From assembly GCA_029844215.1 (NCBI GenBank), contig CM056734.1, positions 16,192,501 through 16,256,500 of the forward strand: a stretch of 64,000 nucleotides of DNA, given 5' to 3'. Below, one piece after another: positions 34,592 to 44,896 of this stretch; position 1 is the stretch's first letter, and each line of letters starts with the position of its first letter. Source of the stretch: Przewalskia tangutica. Lineage: Eukaryota > Streptophyta > Magnoliopsida > Solanales > Solanaceae. The position numbers and the translations under genes are program-made. The notes beneath the pieces are model-generated. The model worked only from the letters and a program-made list of their open reading frames with translations. It had not been told where the DNA came from and ran no database searches.

Positions 34592-34972
34592 ATGAATTAC
34601 TCAGAACAAAACATTTTCACTAAAACCACTACTACTACCACGACTTGTTTGTTTTTTCTCTTAATTTCTTTCTCAACTACTACTATTATCTTCTCCCCCG
34701 CCGCCTCTGTTTTCCCGTTCATCGTAGCTGCCGCGGCCTTTGTGGTTGGTGGATTTATTGTTATGGCCATTAGAACCACCATTGTGGCGTGGATCACGGT
34801 GCTGGTACTATTAGCTTTCGTCGGAAAACGCCGCCGTGTTCTTGCTAAGGACGGCGAGAAGATTACGTCGGAGGTGGTAGTGTATGTGGCTAATGAAGTG
34901 ATTAAGGAAAAGGGATTTGTTGCGATTTCTGGAGTTATGATTATGGGAATAATGGCAATGGCGTTGTTATGA
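34592..34972 (+). CDS. Small plant membrane protein of unknown function, 126 aa
   Basis: A single uninterrupted frame from ATG 34592 to TGA 34970-34972. The protein has a Thr-rich N-terminus and a hydrophobic stretch at about residues 18-36 (possible signal anchor). Two further hydrophobic helices lie at about 37-60 (VFPFIVAAAAFVVGGFIVMA) and 61-78 (TIVAWITVLVLLAFVG). A basic loop GKRRRV, a charged segment (about 84-105) and a C-terminal hydrophobic tail (about 107-126) follow. The layout resembles a plant-specific family of uncharacterised small transmembrane proteins. GC and codon use are higher than the AT-rich surroundings, which supports a real gene. No function is claimed. The opposite-strand ORF at 34597-34797 is its shadow. 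Confidence 0.72.
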   Translation: MNYSEQNIFTKTTTTTTTCLFFLLISFSTTTIIFSPAASVFPFIVAAAAFVVGGFIVMAIRTTIVAWITVLVLLAFVGKRRRVLAKDGEKITSEVVVYVANEVIKEKGFVAISGVMIMGIMAMALL

Positions 34973-35710
34973 GCCGTATAATCATTAATTTACTGATATC
35001 TCTCACTAATTATATCACAAATTACAATTCTATATCCTTTTTTGGTATGGAGTATACAGTACATTTTTTTTAGTTCTTACGTTATGTATGAAAAACATAG
35101 CAACCTTTGTAATTTTCTCTTATTTTGGTTAAGAGTACCACATCGAAAATGTAACGGAAACACGGAAACATAGATTTCTTATATGGAGTTGGATAAAACT
35201 CACCTTACATGCTAGCTTTTAGTGTTGAGTTAGATCCAAGATTCACCTCGAAAATGGAATGTGAACAATCTTTATATGGACTTGGACAATGCTCATCATA
35301 TAAGCTAGCTTTTTTTGAATTAAGTTAGACACAAGATATATTCCTTTACCATTCTCTTCTACTGCTACATTGTATGTTTACTTTTTGGATCTTGGGCTTA
35401 AATTTTGATAGAGCCAACTGCCAAGTGCGCCAAATGTATACATCTTGTTTTTACTACTAATATATTGTAGTGTTCACATTAATTGTATAATCTCGTTAGC
35501 TTACTGATTGATTCTGATTCCAAGTTACTTCATTCTTTTTTTTTTATTTAATAAAATCTGAATTTTGTCCTAAGACTTGTTTTCAATTGAGTAAAATGCC
35601 ACTCAACATTCTTATCACTGCACGAACATGATATCAAATACTATATTCCCAAAAAACTAGTAAGTATGAGATGCAAAAAATTACTCATGAAGACTCCTTT
35701 TTCGATATCA
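34973..35710. other. 3' flank of the small membrane-protein gene
   Basis: Probably a 3' UTR followed by intergenic AT-rich sequence. ATGGAGTTGGATAAAACTCACC and its partner at 35276 (ATGGACTTGGACAATGCTCATC) form a diverged direct repeat of about 100 bp (35125-35230, 35240-35330). No other feature seen. Confidence 0.4.
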
Positions 35711-35728
35711 AGAGTTGAGATAAATCAA

Positions 35729-35951
35729 TCCGAAGCCCTAGACCAGTTGGTCTTGAAGCAGTGCCGTTGGGTGGTGTGGGAGAGCAGTCACAAGTTCAAA
35801 TCCCGAGTAACGCCTGCGCCGTCTCTTGGGAGCTCACACAGTTTTTGCCAAGTGTGGTTTAAGCGGTAGCGTATTTTGCGCTATTGCGTGGGTTTCTGCT
35901 GCACTTGTATTTCGAAAGAATACCGCGCTCCTCGTCAACATAAAAAAAAAA
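35729..35951 (+). mobile_element. tRNA-derived SINE, plus strand
   Basis: It starts TCCGAAGCCCTAGACCAG. A box-A-like TAGACCAGTTGG is followed by box B AGTTCAAATCCCG, as in a tRNA-derived RNA polymerase III promoter. It ends in a poly-A tail. The 18-bp target duplication AGAGTTGAGATAAATCAA is identical at 35711-35728 and 35952-35969. Same family as the SINEs at 2800 and 24490. Confidence 0.94.
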
Positions 35952-35969
35952 AGAGTTGAGATAAATCAA

Positions 35970-36745
35970 ATATAATATGGGTGTATACTGATTCTGCAGA
36001 TGTGCAGAGTCGATTGTAACAGGTAAATATAATGTTATGGTGCCTGCAATTCAATTTCTTGCCGTTTGAAGGAAGCTTCTTCATTGGCTGCATTTGGAGC
36101 TGCGGACAATATTAACCAATCACGCGGCCACAGCGCTGGAGATTGAAAGCGCAAATGATCCAATTAGAGGGTCCGTATGGTTTGGATAAACTCTAAATCC
36201 GAATCAAAATTCAAATATTTTGGATTAATGTTGTTCATATGGAAAGGAGTCAAGATTGATGAGGAGTTGTTTAATGATTCTCGAACATGTGCCTATTTAG
36301 TTTCTTTGAAATTTTCAGATTTTGGATTGAGTTTCGAATTTAATTTTTATGATCTTTGAATTTTGAATCGAATTTGGATTTGAAACTCTGAATTTTTGAA
36401 TATTCTAAAATCGAATTTTTTATACCTTATGTTTAGGCTACCTCATTATCCATTAATATATTAATGTATTTACCTATGTGTTCAATCTAATAAATCAAAT
36501 ATACCCTACTCATTACATATCAACTCTACATTCAAAAAAATTACTAAGTTCAATATATTTGAATTTGTTAATTTTAAAGATAACTACTTTTTAAATTTTC
36601 TTTTTTGTTTTTATTGTTAGTATATATTCATGTATGGGATGATTGTACTAAATTGGACTTGTTACATCATAGGACCAATGCTTTTGTTGACAATAATTCT
36701 ACTGCTTGATGAATACTTTATTTATATGATTGTGATAGTAACGAG
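35970..36745. other. Intergenic sequence, no gene seen
   Basis: AT-rich, with many GAATT/AAATTC-type words around 36180-36420. The frame at 36177-36359 has no recognisable domain. Confidence 0.4.
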
Positions 36746-37410
36746 AAAATATATATTAAGGTAATTTGGTATAAATATTTTATTTGATTGTTTATTTTGT
36801 AAGAAGGAGAAGAAGAGGCAATTTAACTTATAAGTCGAACTGAAATTTTGAATTATCCAAACCGATTTATCTGAAATCAAACTTAAAAAATTCAATCACA
36901 TTCGAACGTATTTGGGTCAGATTCGAATTACTTGTTGCGAAATTCAAAAATCGAAGTATAATTCGAAATGTGCTAAACTTGATCCAAACAGGTCGATGAA
37001 CTACCCTAGATCCAACAATTGTTAGGTTCTTTTTAACAAAATTGTCAAATTTATTATGAAATAATATAAAAAAATACAAGACAACAAGAAATATAGTCAA
37101 AGAAAGAAAATATATATTAAGGTAATTTGGTATAAATATTTTATTTGGTTGTTTATTTTGTAAGAAGGAGAAGAAGAGACAATTTAACTTATAAGCCGAA
37201 TTGAAATTTTGAATTATCCAAACCGATTTATCTGAAATCAAACTTAAAAAATTCAATCAAATCCGAACATATTTGGATCAGATTCTAATTACTTGTTGCG
37301 AAATCCGAAAATCAAAGTATAATTCGAAATGTGCTAAACTTGATCCAAACCGGTCGATGAAATTAATAAAAAAAAAAGATACAAGACAACAAGAAATATA
37401 GTCAAAGAAA
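36746..37410. repeat. Tandem duplication, two units
   Basis: Unit 1 (36746-37105) and unit 2 (37106-37410) share long near-identical runs: AATATATATTAAGGTAATTT, GTAAGAAGGAGAAGAAGAG, CCAAACCGATTTATCTGAAA and ACAACAAGAAATATAGTCAA. Unit 1 carries about 55 extra bases (around 37007-37065). Confidence 0.88.
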
Positions 37411-38297
37411 GAAAGGTGGAGGGGGATGGGGATGGGGAAGGGGTAAGAGAGAGATAGTGTTGTTCTTCAAAATTGACCTATAAATTAATTGATTTAGCTT
37501 TTTATTCTAGAAGAAAATAAGTTGCCATGAGGATTTTCATAAATTACTTGTAAGTTATCTGCTTGAATTAATTGTAAATTGTAAGCCACTCGTAAACTGT
37601 GTAAACTTCTTTAAAAAGCTTCATAAATAGTTAATTCAAGCAGATAACTTACAAGTAATTTATAATATAATGACAACGCAGACAACATCTACAATATAAT
37701 ATAATGACAACGCGTTTCAATATAAATCTATAATAGGATATTTAATAAATAATATTGTGAGTACGCAACCATCTTATTGCAACTATTGCCATGTAATCAA
37801 AGTTTTACTTGAGCATCGCATGTATACAATCTTTTGTAATAAAATTATAGTCAATGAATATTTAGTACTTTTAATATCTACTATATGAATTATAATAATG
37901 CTTATTACTACTTTATATAAGAAACGAGACATTCTAATGATAGTGTGACACTTAAATGATATTTCAAAAATAAGGCATCAAAAATTAAATGTAACATATT
38001 GATATCAAAGAGAAAATAGTATACTGAAATTGTTTCAAATAATTTAAGCTTGGTCATGCACAATAAAGTAAAAAAAATATACATAGCATCTTTTTAGGAC
38101 AATATCATTTTGGTCCTCAATTATTGACAAATTTTAATTTTAGTCAATTTGATATTTATCTAAGCATATTTAAATTTTAATTATTTAAAATGTGTTCTCT
38201 TGTCCTCTTTAAAAGAAATATAAGATAATAGCACTTTTGGTCCCTCAATTATAATGAGTTTTTTTTATCTTGTACTATTTGAATTTGACTAAGCACA
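37411..38297. other. Intergenic sequence containing a perfect 33-bp inverted repeat
   Basis: The left arm 37539-37571 (ATAAATTACTTGTAAGTTAT…) and right arm 37631-37663 are exact reverse complements with a loop of about 59 bases. No gene is supported. The rest is AT-rich with no recognised element. Confidence 0.75.
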
Positions 38298-38305
38298 GAC
38301 ACCGT

Positions 38306-39152
38306 TAGGGGTGTTCACCGGTCCAGAACCGAATCGGACCGGACCGGAACCGAAATCCGGAAATTTTCCGGATCGGGGACCGGACCGAAAAATTCCGGTC
38401 CGGTCCCGGTTTTGGACCGGTTGGACCATTTTTTTTTTGTTAAATGTAATTTATAAATTATAAATTTTTAACAATGTGTTCGTTTATCAATCTCATTAAA
38501 TATGTTTGTTTTTTTCCTTATCCTTCAATATACTTTATTTCATTAATATGACTAACTTAAAGAAAACCACCAAATGTACTTGATTCGTATACGAACTACT
38601 GAACTACTCATTAATTAAAGTTACACACCACATTTATATTTTCTATTTTCCATTTGAAATTTGGACATTCCTGAAGCATCGACATAAATTATAGGTATGG
38701 AGAGAAGAAAGTAAAGTAGTTGTAAACTGATCAAACTTTATATGATCATAACTTTGCGCTCGGACGTCCGTTTCACCTAAAAAAAATTGATTTCTCGTAT
38801 TTTTTCGATACGGGGGTGGTCAAACTGCGGCCATGCCAATTTTCTGAAAAACGTCTTTTTCCCCGCTCAATTTGAATTTCCCCCCAAATTGTTACGTTTT
38901 TTCTATTTTCAAAGCTAAATATCTCGCGATATACGATAGATTTCAACGTTAAAATTTCGTGGTAATGTGTCTGGGAATGTCAATTTCAATATTGGAAATT
39001 ATTTTTTTTTAAAAAAACAATTAGCCCGACTAAAATTCCGATTTTACGGACCGACCGAAACCGAATCCACCATTTCGACGATCGAGGACCGGACCGAATC
39101 CACCGGCCCGATCGGTCCTATCCGCTTCCGACCGTCCTGCTTTGTACACCCT
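38306..39152. mobile_element. Non-autonomous hAT-like element, 847 bp
   Basis: The left end TAGGGGTGTTC pairs with the right end GTACACCCT. The 8-bp flanks GACACCGT (38298-38305) and GACACCGC (39153-39160) match at 7 of 8 positions. GC-rich subterminal arrays of CCGGACCG-type words occur on both sides (38325-38430 and 39045-39135), as in the hAT at 9365. No transposase gene. Confidence 0.82.
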
Positions 39153-39405
39153 GACACCGCATTTTCTACGCATCACATGTGGGATCATATTGAGTATGTT
39201 GTTCTTGTTGTTGTGTACTTTCAATCTCTTTGTTCGTGAATGTTAACAAATTTATCATAATTATTAAGTATTTCACCACTTTATTACTCATATAATTATG
39301 TTAAATTTATATTATTACTCTATTTTTGATGATAATATAGTTTAAAAAACAATTGAAATATAACATACTTCATACATAAATGGACCACAAACACACATTC
39401 AAATA

Positions 39406-40170
39406 ATTGAAGGTTACACGTGTTTTGTCATATATTATGAGGATTAAAATTAAATTTGAGGATCAATAGTGCTACTTCCCCTATACTTAGACTATCTTGA
39501 AATTGTAATTATCCTTAAATATGAAATAACAATACAAACTTAACATTATCATACATAATAAATAATTCAACATTTAGTAATTCATTAAATTTATGAAAAT
39601 TCACAAAAGGATAAAAAAAAGAGAGGCATATTTCAATTAATTGAAAGTAAGTTGAGTTTAACCTGATGTCACAATGAGTAAAATCAAAATTTATCAATAA
39701 TTTAAAAATTAAAAATATTATTATTTCTAATTCGTTAAAATAACCGGCTAACCAAACTATCAACACACTAATTTTCTTATCGTGATGTATGTTAAATCAC
39801 ATAAGTCATGATTTTATTTAATATAACCAGTTACACTATGATTATTTTGAGCCGAGGGTCTATCAAAAATAATTTATTTATCCCCGTATAGGTAGATTTA
39901 AGATATGCATGTATCCTACTCTTTCAATACTCCATTTATGAGATTACATTGGGTATGCTGTTGTTGTAATTGTAGTAATTACACTAGGACCATTGTAATA
40001 TGTACCCGCGCAGCTAATTCCCGCATTTGCGGCAATTTCTTATTAATCAACGTCAATAAATCGAGGCCACGCTCTATATATCATGTTCTCGTAAATAAAT
40101 TATTATCCGTTCGGATATTCGGATATGACACAAAAGACATTTTAATTTCGTTAGCCCTGTAGATTTCTTA
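39406..40170. repeat. Duplicated segment, copy 1
   Basis: It aligns with 41632-41928 plus 43653-43815. Shared runs include AGGATTAAAATTAAATTTGAG-like sequence, TAAAATCAAAATTTATCAAT, CTAACCAAACTATCAACACA, CTCTATATATCATGTTCTCG and TCGTTAGCCCTGTAGATTTC. This copy contains a SINE tail (39846-39985) that copy 2 lacks, and copy 2 contains a Helitron-like insertion that this copy lacks. Confidence 0.82.
39846..39985 (+). mobile_element. TS-SINE / RTE-LINE 3' tail fragment
   Basis: Sequence from TTTTGAGCCGAGGGTCTATC through GATTACATTGGGTATGCTG to TTGTTGTAATTG matches the 3' tail common to the TS SINE and its partner RTE-type LINE in Solanaceae. Only the tail is present, so SINE and LINE origin cannot be separated. 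Confidence 0.8.
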
Positions 40171-40299
40171 TAAAACATCATTTATTTTTATAAAAATAAT
40201 TAGTACATTCATGTCAATAAGAAGGAGAAAAAAAGAGAGAGAAGGTAATTGTGTTTTTTGGCCTAAGAAAAGTGTCACATCACTCTCCTTTGCCTAACT

Positions 40300-40338
<39 letters not shown>

Positions 40339-40960
40339 TGACATGAATATAGATAGTAGTATATTTTGCTAGAATTATTTGACTTGTCAATCAAAATTAT
40401 CTAAGAAATAAAGTCTATATATTTTAATTTTCATATATTAAAGAGTATAAATTTAAAAATTCTAGACTAAACTAAAAGGCATGATGACCCTTCTCAACGA
40501 GTTTGCGTCACAAACAAACTGAAAAGAAAGATTAACAATAGAAGTTCTATAACATAATAATTTAAAGGATGAAAAATTAAATAATTTAAAAAGATATTCG
40601 TATAATAAAGGTATCAAACACTCATTCACTTGCTAAAATAAATATTTTGAGTACCTTACACGAGAATAGTTTCTTCTCTATCAACATTTTCTTCATTTTT
40701 TCCTTTTGATCTCCTCCTTAGTTCTACAATTTTGTGTTTTTGATCTCCTCATCCATTCTACAAGACCTTCCATTTATTGGAATGAGAATACCATCTTGGT
40801 GTGATTTTAATTAGGTGTCATAACTTGTATATTAAATTAAAAATTATGAAATTAATTACTAATACTAATTAAGAGTAAAAGTTATGAAAATGAAAGGGTG
40901 TGAACTATGGAGATGAATTTTTTGAATTAAAATAAAATAACTAAATATGATATAAAAAGT
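40171..40960. other. Intergenic sequence with an (AT)n microsatellite
   Basis: An (AT)n run at about 40303-40335. The rest is AT-rich with no supported gene. Confidence 0.5.
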
Positions 40961-40964
40961 TAAA

Positions 40965-41631
40965 TAAAGATAAATAAGAACTTTGGCCATAGAGAGGTGC
41001 CACATAGAATTGTGGCACGAGGAGAGACATGATCAGAAATTAAGTTATATGAGACAAAGTTGGAGTGGCCTCCGTGACGGACAAGATGATGGAGGCCCGA
41101 CTGAGATGATTTGGGCATGTGAAGAGGAGGTGTGGTGATGTGCCAATTAGAAAGTGTGGAGATTGGCAGTCGCATGAGTCAGGAGAGGTAGAGGTAGACC
41201 GAAAAAGAACCGGGGAGGTGATTCGACATGATATAACACAACTTTAGTTGACCGAGGACATAATCATAAATAGGAAGATGTGAAAGTCGAGGATTAGGAT
41301 ATAAGGTTAATGAGTAGTTGAATTTTGTCTCGAGAAGTAGGATAAAAGCCTTAATTGTAGTATTTTGGTACTATTCTTGTGTGTGTATTATTCCATTTGT
41401 CTTAGTAGTAGTATGTAGGTATTATTCGTAGATGTGTATTATTTCATTTATTCTTTATCTGGATATTTGATGTCTTATTTTCTTGTATCCTGAATTGACT
41501 ATATTCTTTATGAGCCGAGGGTCTATCTGAAATAGTATCTCTGCCTTACAAAGATAGATGTAAGATATGTGTACATCCTACCCTCTCTGAACCCCATTTT
41601 GTGGGATTACATTGGATATGTTATTGTTGTT
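40965..41631 (+). mobile_element. 3' end of an RTE-type LINE, 5'-truncated
   Basis: The plus strand around 41050-41290 encodes the broken C-terminal part of an RTE reverse transcriptase: FGHVKRRCGDVPIRKC, a basic GRG/RPKK-like stretch, and EVIRHDI…LTEDI…RKM. It continues into the tail TGAGCCGAGGGTCTATC…GGGATTACATTGGATATG with TTGTTGTTG at its end. This matches the SolRTE/TS-SINE shared tail, which it also shares with 39846. Several stops are present. Confidence 0.8.
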
Positions 41632-41928
41632 GAAGGTTAAATGTATTTTGTCATTTATTACGATGATTAAAATTAAATTTGAGGATCAAAAGTGATGTTC
41701 CTTCTCTATCTAGACTATTTTGAAATTATAATTATCCTTAAATATGGAGTAATAATAAAAATTTAACATATCACACAGAATAAATAATTTAATAATTAAT
41801 AATTCATTAAAATTGTGAAAATTCACAAAAAGATATTAATTAAAAGTTAATGAGTTCAGTCTGATGTCACAAGAAGTAAAATCAAAATTTATCAATAATT
41901 TAAAAAATAAAAATATTGTTATTTCTAA
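41632..41928. repeat. Duplicated segment, copy 2 (left part)
   Basis: It aligns with 39406-39732. The segment is interrupted at 41929 by the Helitron-like insertion and resumes at 43653. Confidence 0.82.
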
Positions 41929-43652
41929 TCTATACTATATTAAAAGCACGAAGAACCTTACAAATGTTGATTAAATTTTTTCCCTTCATTAAAAGATCAT
42001 ACAATAGACAAAATTGTCATTTACTATTTTTCTTAAATTATTGTTTAATTATATTTATAATATATCACCTTTTTTTTTTTTAGAAACACCGTTATTTTTT
42101 AAATCCTTTTTTACTTTGACAAATATTTTTTGGAAAAGTGATTAAGCGTTCTTATTTAGGTAATATGTTAAAGGAAGTAGGACTATCAAAGTATCAAACT
42201 AGAATTGTACATCCTCTTGAATGTAACCCTCTTCATAGGACCACTTTTTCCAAAAAAAAAAATCAATCTATATAAGGAGCACTTCCCCAATTTAAGGCAT
42301 AATTATTTTCTAATAATTAGGACTTCAAAATCAATTAAAATTTTAATTATTATCTTTCCTTATTTGAACTATGTTAGAAGTTCTAATTTGAAAGTTTAAA
42401 ATAAAGTAGAATTTTACTTTATTCTTATTATTCCTTATTTAAACTATGTAACATAAAAATAATATCTTCTATATTAATTTTTCTAATATTTATTTTAAAA
42501 TAAATTATATTTTTATTTATTAAATACTTCCTTAGTAGAACTATATAACAAGTTGTCTCCGTAATTTTGTGTTGTATTTGTATAAAATGATTCTTGTGCC
42601 TCTCTCTAGCAGTTGATTCAAGGAAAGTTCTTTCTAAAGCAGTAAGAGTCTATTCTGTCTTGCTTTCTGATTCAATTCCGTTGTTAGGGTGAGCTAATTC
42701 CAAAAAATCCGTCCACAATTCAGATTTCAGGCTGCAACTCGCTTACATGAAGCCTGAATCGCTAGTAATCGCCGATCAATCATAGGGCGGTGAATTTCTT
42801 TCAGGGCCTTGTACACACCGCCCCTCTCCTTTTAACTCATCGGTTGGGGTTCTTGGAAGCCAACATTTCAAAGCTAATTTTGTTTTCTGTATTAAAGAAT
42901 GATGGCTTAGTCGGGAAAAAATAAAAGAGATAATAGTACCATTAGATTGAAGGCAGAATTATTGAACCATTGTTTTTGTAAGTTTGTCATGTATATTTAT
43001 TTTTTTGAGTGCATTTCCCAAACAGTAATTGTGGACAAAATTTAAGTAATTAAAATTTAGTTCTTAGATCATGTTATTAAAAGTTAATATAAATCTATAG
43101 TAGATACACTTTTTGAGTCAAAAGTGCTAATATAATTTCATTCATTATCCTCTTAGCACCGTAGTGGTGATATTAATATTATGTTCTTTATTATAACTAA
43201 GTTTTATAAGCATAATAGTATTAATTACCTGCTCTTTATTTGTGTGCCTGTTTTTTTTTTGTTCAAAATTCTCTTTGCTATGTATAAGTCATTATTTTTT
43301 AAATCTCTGGTAATTGAATTGTTCAAATCATTAATTACATGATAATTTTCATATTCAGAAGTCAAAATTTTCAAATGGATTGTAAAGTTTCTTTTAAATA
43401 TTGGCGTGCTTAATTGTATAAAATATCTATTTAACTTAACTGAATTGTTTGTCTTTGCAAATTCCAGGTTTAAAAATTATTCAATTATTTTTAATTTGAC
43501 CACTACGTCATGCGGTAACATTTATTTTTGTCATTTTAAAAAATGTTGTATCTATTTCAATGTCAATTGCTATTTCACGTAATTTATTAATCTTGTATAT
43601 AATTTTATTATTAACACGATAACCACATGCAACACACGTATACTAAAACTAG
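41929..43652 (+). mobile_element. Non-autonomous Helitron-like element, 1,724 bp
   Basis: The 5' end TCTATACTATATTAAAAGC is the typical plant Helitron start (TC…TATATTAAAA). The 3' end …ACACACGTATACTAAAACTAG has the CTAG (CTRR) terminus. The insertion interrupts a duplicated segment whose other copy (near 39732-39750) lacks it. The base before it is A, but the base after it is C rather than the expected T. Copy 1 has about 17 bases at the site that are absent here, so one junction is not clean. No Rep/helicase gene. A plastid rDNA fragment lies inside. Confidence 0.68.
42715..42826 (+). pseudogene. Plastid 16S rRNA fragment (nuclear plastid DNA) inside the Helitron
   Basis: The sequence reads like the 3' part of plastid 16S rRNA: TTCAGATTTCAGGCTGCAAC, CATGAAGCCTGAATCGCTAG, TAATCGCCGATCA, GGCGGTGAATT and GGGCCTTGTACACACCGCCC. 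GGGCCTTGTACACACC, rather than GGGCCCTG, points to plastid and not mitochondrial origin. Several substitutions (for example CGCTTACATGAAG) show it is old. The stretch following (CTCCTTTTAACTCATCGG…) may be further plastid sequence after a deletion. It cannot work as an rRNA. Confidence 0.85.
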
Positions 43653-43815
43653 CTAACCAAACTATCAACACACCACTCTTCTTAGATCGCCTGAAGGACC
43701 ATCAATGTCATTAAACGAGGCAACACTCTATATATCATGTTCTCGCAAACATATTATTATCCATTCAGATATGGCTTAGACATTTTGGTTTCGTTAGCCC
43801 TGTAGATTTCTTTGG
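43653..43815. repeat. Duplicated segment, copy 2 (right part)
   Basis: CTAACCAAACTATCAACACA continues the duplicated segment after the Helitron. It shares CTCTATATATCATGTTCTCG and CGTTAGCCCTGTAGATTTCT with copy 1 at 40073-40167. Confidence 0.82.
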
Positions 43816-44638
43816 GAGCAAAAAAATAAAGTACAACCACAATTATAATATAACGAATGAAATCACATAACGTTCTGTTTGAAAAAATAAAATTTTTAAT
43901 AAAAGAAATATCGGAGCTCGCTCACAAAAGGACTATGTAAGTGGGGCCTTTTAATTATAGGTGACAAATAGGTTTTAAAATTAAGTTGGGGTAACTCTAG
44001 TTTTTTTAATTGAGTAGGGGTGATAAACTTTGGATTAGTGATTAGAGAGTTTTGACTCACCCCAAGTTATATTTTTAACACTTTGACCCCAAGCTTTATT
44101 TTTTACACTTTGCCCCCAAATTTTATTTTTAACATTTTGACCTAACCCGTATAAATCCTAGAGAGCCAAAAAAATGCACCAAATTTTCTGTTTGCCTGCG
44201 CCATTTCCACCATTTTTTGCTCTTCTTTTTTGCTCCGTTTCTTCTTCTTCTTGCTGCTTCTTCTTGCTTCTTCTTCTTATGTTGCAGCTCGTTTCTTCTT
44301 TTTCTTCTTTTTCTTCGTCTTGACTGAATTTTGCTCGAGAAAGAAAAAACAAGACCACCTGATTTTGCAATTTTTTGATTGGATTTCATTCGTGTAGCAC
44401 TGAGAATTACTTCATAACTCATTCCATTGTTCTGATTTCTTCTTCTTCGTCCGCCATTGTTGATCAAGAAATAAAAAATGTGACCACCCGATTTTGCAAT
44501 TTTTTGACTGGATTTTATTGGTGTAGCACTGACAATTACTTCATAAGTGTTTTCCGCTCATTTGATAAGTACAACAATGCTGTTTTATTTCAATTTTTCA
44601 CCTGGGTATAAATCTACTGATTTTCCAAAAACTTACAG

Positions 44639-44896
44639 TAGTTGTTGTAGTTGTTGCAACATATAATGTGGTTGTTGCAACTTCTACAACAGATTACGAA
44701 GTTGTTGTAATTGTTAAATAAATAACCTGCAACAACTGAGTGAGTTGTTGCAACATGTATTCCACTTGTTGCAACAACTCAACGATCTGTTGGAGTCAGC
44801 TTCAGTTTTTGTCTGAAACAGAACCCAAAAAACTGAAGTCGCTTCCAACAGATTATTGATTTGTTGCAACAAGTTGTATAGTTGTTGCAACAGGTG
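44639..44896. repeat. GTTGCAAC palindrome array, left part
   Basis: Copies of GTTGCAAC and variants separated by 13 bp (21-bp period), for example in 44651-44682. The higher-order block 44735-44896 (…CCACTTGTTGCAACAACTCA… CTGTTGGAGTC …) recurs at 57812-58030. The Tat-like LTR element is inserted at 44897. Confidence 0.93.

Noticed and set aside
35729..35951. tRNA gene
   Set aside because: A and B boxes are present, but there is no complete cloverleaf or anticodon arm. Target duplications and a poly-A tail show it is a SINE.
42715..42826. Possible functional rRNA gene
   Set aside because: Only about 110 bp of 16S-like sequence with many substitutions, embedded in a Helitron-like element.
44129..44467. 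Minus-strand ORF of 112 codons rich in Lys/Arg/Glu
   Set aside because: It is the translation of a (CTT)n-type low-complexity stretch; the overlapping frame gives a similar charged product and no domain is visible.
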